64,000 bases of DNA. It comes from an uncultured Saprospiraceae bacterium (GTDB lineage: Bacteria > Bacteroidota > Bacteroidia > Chitinophagales > Saprospiraceae). Below are positions 18,001 to 25,520 of this stretch, piece after piece; position 1 is the first letter of the stretch, and each line of letters starts with the position of its first letter. The stretch covers positions 62,001 to 126,000 of the forward strand of contig CALEYL010000036.1 of NCBI GenBank assembly GCA_937926205.1, read 5' to 3'. Made by a program: the position numbers and the translations under genes. The notes below the pieces were generated by a model that did no database searches, was not told the DNA's origin, and saw only the letters and a list, made by a program, of their open reading frames with translations.

Positions 18001-20967
18001 GGAAATACTGCAATTGATGGCAGTTGTTGTTGATCCGGAGTTGCTTGTGTAAATGGCGGACCCTTCAGAAGATCTGTTGCCTGAAAAAACGCAGTTGTTT
18101 AGTAAAACACTGGATCCTGATATGTTATACAATCCTCCTCCAAAGATATTTACGTGATTCCCCCGGAAAATGCAGTCGTTGAAAACGCTGGTACTGGACG
18201 AATTTAAGGAAACCCCTCCGCCGTGATTTTGAGAGAAGTTACCCTCAATAATGCAATTCGAAAAGGTAGCGGCTGCATTATTTACTACAATGCCTCCGCC
18301 TACAGTATGGGATTTATTGCCAACAACCTTACAGTTATTAATAGTAGGAGCTGCGCCATTAGCAATGCGCATGGCTCCGCCAAGTGCATCGGCGCTAATT
18401 CCGTTGGAATATCCGGCAGTGAGCGTAAAACCATCCAGGACCGCAGAAGGCGTAATACCCGTACCCACCACGTTGAATATATGATAGGCGTTGTCGTTAT
18501 TGCCGGTGAAGTTGGGACCGTCGTTTTGCATCAAATCCCCGCTGAGAATGGTCGGATAGAGGTTCCAGTTGCGTTGAGAAAGCATCGTTTCCGTACCATT
18601 GAAACCACCGTAAATACCCACATCATTCAGGAGTGAAAAAGAAGACCCACGGTCGTTGTCGGTTGCTCCGGGCCCCTCGTCGGGGTAGTAAGTACCTTGT
18701 GCTACCCAGATTTGGTTAATGACGTTACAACCGGAATTTGCGATGAAATCAGTAGCTGCCCCGAGTGTGGTAAATGCATTGTCCCAATCTTCACCAGTAC
18801 CAGCGCCTGTGGCATTTTGATCCACATACACAATAGTACCCGGGAAACAGGCGCAGGAAGACACTACCGTGACATTGGCTGTACAAGTGCTGCTGTTTCC
18901 AAGATTATTAGTCACCGTCATGGTCACCGTTTGGGTGCCAACGTCGGCGCAGGTAAATTCGGTTTTGCTTAAAGTAATGCTGTTAATGCCGCATTGATCA
19001 GACGAGCCATTGTTTACCTGGTTAACGTTAAGCGTTCCCGTACCTGAAGCATTCAGCGTCACCGTTGCATCCTGACAGATTGCTACCGGGTTTGGGTTTG
19101 TGCGGGTGACCGTAATGTTGAAAGAACAGGTCAAGGGCGTTGAATTAGTCGTCAATCGATAATTTACGTTAGCCGTACCAATAGGAAAATTGAAAGCCCC
19201 CAAAGCACCTGACCCCAGGGTAATGGTTTGAAGACCGCTTGAGGGGTTTACAGAGAAGATATAGGAAAGTTCATTCCCACAGGCTCTGTCCAACGTAACC
19301 GGCGCGAGTGCAGGGGCGCCTATAGCTGCTATGCAACCATCTTCAGGTCCTAATGAAACCGTAATGTTACCGGGGCATACCAACACAGGGGGTATATTTT
19401 CAGGAATGACGCCGACATTAGCAGTGCAGGAGCCGATATTGCCGCTGTTGTCAACAGCATAAAGAGTGACTGTATTAGGACCAAGATCATCGCAGGTAAA
19501 AACAGACTGGCTGAGGTATTCATTTACGACAATCCCGCAGGCATCATTAGTTGGGTTGTTTTTGACGGTAGCCACCGACAGGTTATACGGATGATCGGGG
19601 GATGTCTCTGCTACAATGGTAAAGGAGGTGCAATTCGTTGATGGGGCAACGTCATCCCGAATGGTAACCGTGCTGCTGCAAGTGGAGATGATGCCGCTGG
19701 TGCTGGCTAACCTTACTATAAGATTCTTCTGACCAATGTCATTGCAGTCAAATGTTCTGGTGGGAAGCGGCCCTGTGACTGGCCCGATAGTCGTGAGAAT
19801 TCCAAATGACTGAATATCTTCTGTTGGTTCCACGGTACTACCATTGTTTAACTCCAACACAGAGAGGTCATACTCGCCGTCGATGAGCGTCACGGTGACG
19901 TCTTTGCAACGAGCCACCGCGTTGGGTTGCGATCTGAAAATATAGGTAGCGTAGCCGTCTTGAACATCATGGAGCTCCGTATTGCCATCAATATCGGTAA
20001 AGGCGCCGATGGCAATGCTGTTGACAAAGCTACCGCCGCCGCCACCGTTGTTGGCGTTTGGACCAGATCCATCGTTGCCGCCGCCGCCGCCGGAGTATCC
20101 GCCGCCGCCGCCGCCGCCGCCGTTGTTAGCATCAATACCTGCACCACCGCCGCCGTACCCGTATCCACCGTGTACGATCTCAGAGTCTGTAGGATGATGC
20201 CCTCCTTCGCCACCTGTGATACCGCCTTTTCTCCCGTTTATACCATACGCAGGGGTACCATTTGTTAAATATCCACCGCCTGAACCTCCGTCAAAGCCAG
20301 AGCCCGTTTCACCGCCATTGCCATCGGTGCCGCCGTCGTTGGAACCGCCGCCGCCGGTGCCATTGGTGCCGGTATTACCTCCAGACCCATGCTTGTGTTC
20401 CGTACAGTTATCTCTGGCCCACGCACCGCCGCCGCCACCTGCCACGGCAAGGATAACCCACTTGGAATTTTCATCTGAGAAAGAAGGAGAAGGGGTTTCT
20501 TCTGTCGTAGTGACGCCTGATTTCAGGTACAAAATCCCCGTGCCGCCACCGCCGCCGGAGCCGCCGGAATTGCCACTACCTGTTCGACTATCTCCAACGC
20601 CACCAATGATAAACCGGATCTTACTTCCCGGCTTCAACTGATTGGTACCGGTGCCAATTGGGAAAACAGCGCTAACCCAGGCGCCCCTGCCACCTTTTAC
20701 ATCGCATTGGCCATTGCGGCCGCCGTCGCCGCCATCCAGGAAAAACTCAATCCGATTGGCCTGAATATCGGCCGGGATGACATAATCCTGGTAAGTACCA
20801 TTAAAGTCTACCTGATGGATGAAGGAATCATTGATCAGGCTACTTTGTGCGGTAACCTGGTTCCAACCCATAAAACTCATTGCTGAAAAAAAGCACCATA
20901 TGGCTTTCCTGAACCCTGAACGGGCATTCAGCAATCGAACATTTTTGGACAACTTAGCTAAGTTCAT
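15061..20967 (-). CDS. Giant secreted mosaic protein with T9SS type A sorting domain
   Basis: This is a 1968-aa protein. The ATG at 20967 gives a long signal segment ending GWNQVTAQ. Approximate domain order: a glycine-rich domain (70-355; many GGGGG and GGSGGG runs, like the ALK/LTK-type glycine-rich family); HYR/Ig-like repeats (360-705); a right-handed beta-helix (710-1110) with VYVDQNATGAGTGEDW at its start and SPAIDAGVD near its end; eleven D/N-rich repeats (1110-1665; see repeat entry) ending in the MopE-like motif DAEEICDNKDNDCNYLIDD; a lectin-like module (1670-1856); and a Por secretion tail (VEVFPNPTDGRLFLRF to the C-terminus). It is presumably exported by T9SS and attached to the surface as a calcium- or metal-binding adhesin. 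The upstream 21-bp-spaced direct repeat suggests control by the nearby hybrid AraC regulator. Confidence 0.9.
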   Translation of the reverse strand: MNLAKLSKNVRLLNARSGFRKAIWCFFSAMSFMGWNQVTAQSSLINDSFIHQVDFNGTYQDYVIPADIQANRIEFFLDGGDGGRNGQCDVKGGRGAWVSAVFPIGTGTNQLKPGSKIRFIIGGVGDSRTGSGNSGGSGGGGGTGILYLKSGVTTTEETPSPSFSDENSKWVILAVAGGGGGAWARDNCTEHKHGSGGNTGTNGTGGGGSNDGGTDGNGGETGSGFDGGSGGGYLTNGTPAYGINGRKGGITGGEGGHHPTDSEIVHGGYGYGGGGAGIDANNGGGGGGGGYSGGGGGNDGSGPNANNGGGGGSFVNSIAIGAFTDIDGNTELHDVQDGYATYIFRSQPNAVARCKDVTVTLIDGEYDLSVLELNNGSTVEPTEDIQSFGILTTIGPVTGPLPTRTFDCNDIGQKNLIVRLASTSGIISTCSSTVTIRDDVAPSTNCTSFTIVAETSPDHPYNLSVATVKNNPTNDACGIVVNEYLSQSVFTCDDLGPNTVTLYAVDNSGNIGSCTANVGVIPENIPPVLVCPGNITVSLGPEDGCIAAIGAPALAPVTLDRACGNELSYIFSVNPSSGLQTITLGSGALGAFNFPIGTANVNYRLTTNSTPLTCSFNITVTRTNPNPVAICQDATVTLNASGTGTLNVNQVNNGSSDQCGINSITLSKTEFTCADVGTQTVTMTVTNNLGNSSTCTANVTVVSSCACFPGTIVYVDQNATGAGTGEDWDNAFTTLGAATDFIANSGCNVINQIWVAQGTYYPDEGPGATDNDRGSSFSLLNDVGIYGGFNGTETMLSQRNWNLYPTILSGDLMQNDGPNFTGNNDNAYHIFNVVGTGITPSAVLDGFTLTAGYSNGISADALGGAMRIANGAAPTINNCKVVGNKSHTVGGGIVVNNAAATFSNCIIEGNFSQNHGGGVSLNSSSTSVFNDCIFRGNHVNIFGGGLYNISGSSVLLNNCVFSGNRSSEGSAIYTSNSGSTTTAINCSISGNRNVAVKANSDGANTLTNCIVWGNNEGIANESGGSANATNCIIQDGYSGATILNEDPLFVSQPNYADAPTTAGDLRLQSCSPAIDAGVDAANTTSTDLDGQNRKYDAVFGNAQIDMGAYEFQEDLDVDDDGYSSCEDDCDDNNALIHTPQLYYIDADEDGYGSTTTAMVCSLTAPSGFATNNTDCNDSDGAIHQRIRYYQDLDGDGYGSTVSALFCSLTAPSGYAANNTDCNDNDGAIHQERLYYRDVDGDGFTSGSAIYFCSSTPPPGYTATFIGTDCDDNNPSVHEYYLFYVDHDGDGFGSSTVALLCAISPPPGYSSNRQDCDDNNTAVNPNTVWYLDADNDNYYTGAGVTQCTSPGAGYKYAGLLGGNDCDDDDPSVHQLHEYLVDSDQDGYDSGLTAMLCSTTAPPGYLTVSLGPDCNDQNPAVHALQTFFVDNDGDGYGSMLQADLCALSPPTGYADNSLDCDDDNTAVNPNTVWYLDADNDNYYTGAGITQCNSPGAGYKFEGLLGGNDCNDNDISVYEPQLYYVDADNDGYGSTTTAMLCSSTAPSGYATNNTDCNDNDISVHEPQLYYVDADYDGYGSTTTAMLCSSTAPSGYSTNNTDCNDDDMTVHEPQLYYIDADYDGYGSTTTTMLCSSTAPSGYSTYNNDCNDDDDTVYPDAEEICDNKDNDCNYLIDDVTNSELANWHTIDVGGSNGSAAFPPCFQQPNEVFTVNANGFSTSSSDKLFAVYQELCGNGEIVARVLTVSGGGWAGIMLRETFDPGSRKVALKMQGNNNIRREIRMTANGAVSSLNYFRPQHIWLRLARNGSTFVGYTSIDGINWSYAFSATISMNGCIYAGLFSESINNSVTTTATFDNVTITKPDQSLSAVGTPFVASGNSLKPELQVEVFPNPTDGRLFLRFSEVFEQMASIRVYNTLGEQVLNKQTTTLDQATEGIDLSILADGVYTIRIDAGQVVVTKRIVLAKAIGLRP
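15970..17640 (-). repeat. Eleven ~46-residue D/N-rich, two-cysteine repeats (coding)
   Basis: Eleven units of about 138-150 bp lie inside the 1968-aa protein. Each follows YxDxDxDGYGS - C - APxGY - xxDCxDNDxxVH. The acidic DxDxDGYG loop resembles EF-hand or thrombospondin type 3 calcium-binding loops, and each unit has two cysteines that could pair. The last three units (about 16000-16440) are nearly identical and two others (NTVWYLDADNDNYYTG) form a sub-family, which points to recent block duplication. Confidence 0.85.
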
Positions 20968-21095
20968 AACCGAATTGGATTTATTGTTTTTAAATACCCT
21001 GGGCACTGCTTTGAACCGGCAAGGCCCCTTTGGATAGGTCACCCACATTTAAGGAGGTCATTTCTGAATCCGGAGAAGTGGTGTGGCGTTGGAAA

Positions 21096-21160
21096 CAAAT
21101 ATGCGGTTGAAGCCAGCAGAAAGGCTTCTGCTATTGTTCCAAATGATTCTTGTATTGTTC
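21096..21160 (-). promoter_or_regulatory. Direct-repeat activator site and -7-like box, upstream of 1968-aa gene
   Basis: Minus strand: GAACAATACAAGAATC (21160-21145), 5 bp (ATTTG), then GAACAATAGCAGAAGC (21139-21124), a direct repeat with a 21-bp step. Twenty bases on is CATATTTG (21103-21096), one base from the TAnnTTTG consensus. The proximal repeat falls at about -33, as expected for an activator touching RNA polymerase. The same arrangement occurs at 25438-25501. Confidence 0.65.
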
Positions 21161-21275
21161 AGAGTGGGGAAATTTCAAGGAAAAGTCCTGCGAGTCAGGG
21201 GCTATTCCTATCTCGGAATACTCACATTAGACGCTAAAGCGTCTGCGGGCAAGTCTACGTGGACTCTTTTTTGTC

Positions 21276-21368
21276 GCAGAGTTCCGTGGAATAAGGGAGT
21301 CTCACGGAGTTAAGGATTCTTTTGCAAACCCTACTTTAAAACTCCGTGAAACTCCGCGTTCACTCTGC
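21276..21368. repeat. Large interrupted inverted repeat
   Basis: Three paired blocks form one long imperfect stem: GCAGAGT (21276-21282) with ACTCTGC (21362-21368), GGAGT (21296-21300) with ACTCC (21351-21355), and CACGGAGT (21303-21310) with ACTCCGTG (21341-21348), around a 30-nt loop. A separate perfect hairpin AGACGC-TAAA-GCGTCT lies at 21229-21244. The 652-bp gap between the two secreted-protein genes contains no gene I can support. Confidence 0.6.
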
Positions 21369-21520
21369 GAAACTCAGCGTGATTTTTACAAGGCGGATCA
21401 ACTTATGACGCATACAAATAGATTTTGACCCTGATTAGTTTGCAGGCTTCTGCTTAAATTCCGGCATGACTCATGCGAATCAGGAGCAATTCTGGTTGCG
21501 ACATAATTCAAAAGAGAATA

Positions 21521-21591
21521 GAACCGCAGAACAGAAGCATATCGAATTTCCAATATCGAAGCAGAGCAGGGCTGCTTTCTTTCTGCGGTTC
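21521..21591 (-). terminator. Possible terminator of the 1227-aa secreted protein gene
   Basis: GAACCGCAGAA (21521-21531) pairs perfectly with TTCTGCGGTTC (21581-21591) across a 49-nt loop. On the minus strand the stem is followed by the pyrimidine-rich TATTCTCTTTT. The loop is long for a classical terminator, so the call is tentative. Confidence 0.4.
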
Positions 21592-21619
21592 CAAAACAGT
21601 ACAGGGCCATAGATGGTCA

Positions 21620-24600
21620 TTAATCTTTTTCCAGCACGATCCGCTTTGTAAAGAACAGCTGGCCAGCCTGAGCCACCTGAATAAAATAGACGCCATTGGC
21701 CAGGGATGACAACTGATCCAATTCCATAACCTCGACAGAAGGAGCTAATTGGGTAGCCGCCACTTGTGCGCCCAGAGCGTTGTACATCCTGATTTGAACG
21801 GGTGCGCTGGATGTGTTCCCGGCAATGGGCATTTGCAAATAGACTTTCCCCGTTGTCGGATTCGGGAAAATATGGGCTATTGGCGTACTGTTGGCTATGG
21901 TTATTTTAGGACCTGCCTGAGCCATCAAACTATTGGTCATATCCGCATACATCACATTCGCAAAAGTAGCAGTCACGGTACTCACTTGTTGGTAATTGGT
22001 CACTACCAATCCCATCTCAATACAACTGTTCATACTCACAAGAGCAGTCATGGCGGGGTACCATTGTATGCCATTATTCGAAGTGAAACCGGAAAACTGA
22101 TTGCCTGTGCGAACCAGCTGCAACCAGGATCGTCCGTATCCCGGGAATTGCTGCGGGAAGGCTGCGCCATTGGCTGTGCTGCGTACCTCCCGGCGACTCA
22201 GGGTACTGCCCATATTGGTGGTAAGCTGGACCTTTTTGGCGCCGGAATCACTGCTCTCACGCATCACAATACCCGCCCATCCGGAGGCAGTGCCTTCTAT
22301 GTTAGTGACTTCAACTGTGAGACTACCATTACCGCAAAGGGTTCGTCTTCCAAAGGCAAGTTCGTCACCGGTAAATGGGGACGCATAGTAACAGTTGGTG
22401 CTGGTCGCTGTGAATACCTCTGTCGGTACATCATAGCTGATGCTGTTGCCGTCAACACATCCCACTCCGTCGGGATCCTGACTCCAGCCACAGGGCAGGC
22501 CGCCAATGGTCAGCGTACTGGTACAGGTATTTACCTTGTTGTGAATATCAATTGCCGTAGCAGTAACCGTAAGTACTTCGCCAAGTTGTTCACAGAAGAT
22601 TTCGTCCAGATCAATACTCAGCTGCGCTACCTCACAATTATCGGTAGCAGAAGCAAAGTCAGAGAGGTTCAGATCTAAAGAAGCTTCACCGTTGAATACA
22701 TAGGTCGGGTTATCGCATTGAAGAACCGGTAATTCGGTATCAATGACATCAAAATAGAAGATGCAGGATTCCTCATTGGCAGCGGGATCCTTGGCCTGCC
22801 ACTCTATTTTCCACCGCCCTACCGCATAGAACCCATCAGGATCAGCCAGCCAGGCCGACCAGGCGCTGATGGGATTGTCGTTTTCATCCACGTTCTGGTA
22901 GCGCGCCAGCAAAGTATAACTGCAATTGTCAAAAACTGTAGGAGTCGGAATGTCTACCACGGCCCCACAAGCTCCTGCGTCATTTTCAACAACAAAGTCA
23001 TCAGGACATAGCATTTCGGGAGCGCTGTCGTCAATCACCGTGACTGCTGAAATGCAGGTAGCCTGGTTGCAATTGCCATCTTCGACGGCCAGCAACGCGG
23101 TTGCACCGGAAATATCATCACAAGAAAAAGCATTCGGCGAAACCGATAAAACCTTAATGGTCCCTGTGCCGGTAAGGGGAAGGTCATAACTCGTGGCTGC
23201 ATTCAGTACTTCGTCAGACAGTATAGAAGCCGTTCCCCATTGATTAAGCGTCACCGTTACGGGCTTGCACTGGATCACCGGCGGTGTTTGGTCGGGTGTC
23301 AGGCTAAAGGTTTCTGTAGGTTTGTTGAAGTTGGAATTATCCCAGCTCAAGGTGTGATCCTCGATGGTTTTTGGGGAGCCCGGCATTTCATTTTCCACGA
23401 TTTCAAATTCAGGGATCAGGGCAAAATCTACTGATCCGTTACAGCACGAAAACTGGAACAGTTCAATACTCAGGCTATTGTTGTAATGAAGGATGGTATT
23501 GGTTGTAAAATTGGCATTCAATAAAAATTCTTCGTCGATGGAAGTGGCTTGTGTGAAATCATCAGGTATGGTGACTTCAATGTTATTCCCCATTTTCACA
23601 GAGGGGATGATCTGGCTGGTTCCTGCAGCAATGACCACATTGGTAACTGGATTCAAAACCCTCCAACTCATGGGCTGCCCCAGGTTGATATTAGCCCTTG
23701 AGGTTGGATCAAAAGTATAGTTGAGGTCGAGGTCAGTTGTCAGATTCAGGTTTAAATCGCCTAAATCTACTTCGCCGATCCCGCCGCCCAGACTGTAGGA
23801 GGTAGGAATATTAAAAAGCTCGAGCAGGGAGATAAGATCAAGGCTCAGGCGTGAAAGTTCTTCAAATTTACCGCCATTGGCTTCCACAATTAGTTTATTG
23901 CCATTGACCGTTTGCTTTAAATCACTGGGTCTTACTTTTTTAAACCTGCCAAAGAATTCAGGAATGTCTATACCGGCACTTGAAGGCAGGTCAGGTTGCG
24001 TTATTTCTACCATGTGGTTATTTGCAGTGAACATGGCATCAATGACGGACTGCTGCGGATTGGCTCCCAGGTGGTCAAAAATCATTTGGAAAATATTCGT
24101 ACCTGTGGAACATGCCAGTAAATCGCCTAATTCTGCATTGGAATCAAAAACATCTTCACACACTTTAATAAAAGGCGGTATCGTCCCTATATCAAAGGGA
24201 ACGTTTACCAATTCCCCTCCAGGAAGCCCTAATTCATCCAAAACATCCCAGCTGTCGCTAAAAGCACATTCTCCTTCAATACATCCGATTTTTACTTTTG
24301 CTTTCAAACCAATCCTGATGGTAAAGGCTGTATTTTCGAAGATGGGACCCAATTCTGTTTCATAAAAAGCAGGCGTAATGGCTATGGTAGCGCCTTCGCC
24401 GATTTCTGCGGCGGTTTCCAAAAGGACTTTATCGCCACAACCGAATTGCTGATCGCCAGGCGCCTGAATGGTAATATCTACAGGATAGGAAATATCCACA
24501 TCGGCTTTCCCGACCTTGCTGATGCCGATAAAACCACCGTAATCTGCTGTGATGCCGAGTTCAAGTTTAGGATCCAGCTCAAACACGATCACTCCGGGAA

Positions 24601-25303
24601 TCCCCAATGAAACGCCTTCTGTTTTGATCCAATTGGGAATATTTACATCTAAAACATTTTCAATTATCGAATACAAAATATCCAGCCCGATATTGGACGA
24701 TCCTATGTTCTGCACATCGTCCAGCAAATCACGGGTAAACTGCAACCTGGAAGGCGCGCCGACGTTTGGGCTGGGATCAAGTTCGAGGCCTGCAAATGAA
24801 GCGATATGGGTTACCGTTTGCGAAATGGTCTTAAACTGGGTGGGTGTCGGTGGCGTAACAGCTGCTGCTGCATTGGTCGTAAACGTAGTCATGAAGGCCG
24901 CTGTGGATAGGGTTGAATAGACGCCGTCACATTGTTCTGCCACCGTAGCAGTGTACTCGGTACTTGCTGAAGGCAGACTCAGATCATAACAGATTTGAAT
25001 AGGTCCAGGGCCTGAAACACCCGGAGATATTGCCAAGCCTGCACTTCCGCTTTCCACTTCCAAATCCAACGCCGCTATAACCCCTGCGGTTACATCATTC
25101 AGTTTGAGGTTCCACTTGTGATTGCTTGCATCTGCCTGTGAAGAAATCCAGCAGAGGGTAGCACTGTTGGTCCCCGTTACTGTAATAGATGAAAAAGCAG
25201 GCGCGCCACATTGGGCGACAGCCCATAAAGGCATGATAAAGAGAGCGCTGATAAAAACGGGTTTCAATAATTTGAATGAATTGGACAACGTAATCATGTT
25301 CAT
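21620..25303 (-). CDS. Secreted multidomain protein with lectin-like module and T9SS type A sorting domain
   Basis: This is a 1227-aa protein. The ATG at 25303 (or 25297) precedes a signal peptide ending PLWAVAQ. Residues from about 20 to 680 match no family I recognise; they start with a fibronectin-like segment (CGAPAFSSITVTGTNSATLCW). A proline-cysteine-rich region follows, with an HYR domain at about 760-850 (APEMLCPDDFVVENDAGACG). A lectin-like module is at about 948-1118 (TLCGNGSLTVEV, GWAGIVMRESSDSGAKK, WLQLVRTGNQFSGF), and the Por secretion tail (AHIFPNPTTGKVYLQM) reaches the C-terminus. It shares its last two domains with the 1968-aa and 1008-aa proteins and its upstream direct-repeat site with the former. 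It is probably surface-exposed. Confidence 0.88.
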   Translation of the reverse strand: MNMITLSNSFKLLKPVFISALFIMPLWAVAQCGAPAFSSITVTGTNSATLCWISSQADASNHKWNLKLNDVTAGVIAALDLEVESGSAGLAISPGVSGPGPIQICYDLSLPSASTEYTATVAEQCDGVYSTLSTAAFMTTFTTNAAAAVTPPTPTQFKTISQTVTHIASFAGLELDPSPNVGAPSRLQFTRDLLDDVQNIGSSNIGLDILYSIIENVLDVNIPNWIKTEGVSLGIPGVIVFELDPKLELGITADYGGFIGISKVGKADVDISYPVDITIQAPGDQQFGCGDKVLLETAAEIGEGATIAITPAFYETELGPIFENTAFTIRIGLKAKVKIGCIEGECAFSDSWDVLDELGLPGGELVNVPFDIGTIPPFIKVCEDVFDSNAELGDLLACSTGTNIFQMIFDHLGANPQQSVIDAMFTANNHMVEITQPDLPSSAGIDIPEFFGRFKKVRPSDLKQTVNGNKLIVEANGGKFEELSRLSLDLISLLELFNIPTSYSLGGGIGEVDLGDLNLNLTTDLDLNYTFDPTSRANINLGQPMSWRVLNPVTNVVIAAGTSQIIPSVKMGNNIEVTIPDDFTQATSIDEEFLLNANFTTNTILHYNNSLSIELFQFSCCNGSVDFALIPEFEIVENEMPGSPKTIEDHTLSWDNSNFNKPTETFSLTPDQTPPVIQCKPVTVTLNQWGTASILSDEVLNAATSYDLPLTGTGTIKVLSVSPNAFSCDDISGATALLAVEDGNCNQATCISAVTVIDDSAPEMLCPDDFVVENDAGACGAVVDIPTPTVFDNCSYTLLARYQNVDENDNPISAWSAWLADPDGFYAVGRWKIEWQAKDPAANEESCIFYFDVIDTELPVLQCDNPTYVFNGEASLDLNLSDFASATDNCEVAQLSIDLDEIFCEQLGEVLTVTATAIDIHNKVNTCTSTLTIGGLPCGWSQDPDGVGCVDGNSISYDVPTEVFTATSTNCYYASPFTGDELAFGRRTLCGNGSLTVEVTNIEGTASGWAGIVMRESSDSGAKKVQLTTNMGSTLSRREVRSTANGAAFPQQFPGYGRSWLQLVRTGNQFSGFTSNNGIQWYPAMTALVSMNSCIEMGLVVTNYQQVSTVTATFANVMYADMTNSLMAQAGPKITIANSTPIAHIFPNPTTGKVYLQMPIAGNTSSAPVQIRMYNALGAQVAATQLAPSVEVMELDQLSSLANGVYFIQVAQAGQLFFTKRIVLEKD

Positions 25304-25437
25304 GATAAAAAGGTTTAGTGTCAATTGAAAACCCGCGGGATGCCTCCTGTACAAAACCAGGGAGGCATGCCCTCGGGCGAGTTGTCCACTTTTTTATAGC
25401 CCAAAGACCTGAAAAAAGTGACCAACTTTAGTTGAAG

Positions 25438-25501
25438 CAAATGTGGAGGGAATGGCAGTATTTTGCTTCTGCTATTGTTCCAAATGCTTCTAAAATTGTT
25501 C
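25438..25501 (-). promoter_or_regulatory. Direct-repeat activator site and -7-like box, upstream of 1227-aa gene
   Basis: Minus strand: GAACAATTTTAGAAGC (25501-25486), the spacer ATTTG, then GAACAATAGCAGAAGC (25480-25465), identical in the proximal copy and spacer to the site at 21124-21160 and with the same 21-bp step. Nineteen bases on is CACATTTG (25445-25438). The site is 162 bp upstream of the start codon, against 157 bp for the other gene, and starts 20 bp from the stop of the hybrid AraC regulator. Confidence 0.65.
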
Positions 25502-25520
25502 TAAACCCTTCCGGGAAGCA

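Noticed and set aside
20037..20160. Runs of GCCGCC as a possible microsatellite
   Set aside because: They encode the polyglycine stretches of the glycine-rich domain on the minus strand, so the low complexity is explained by the protein.
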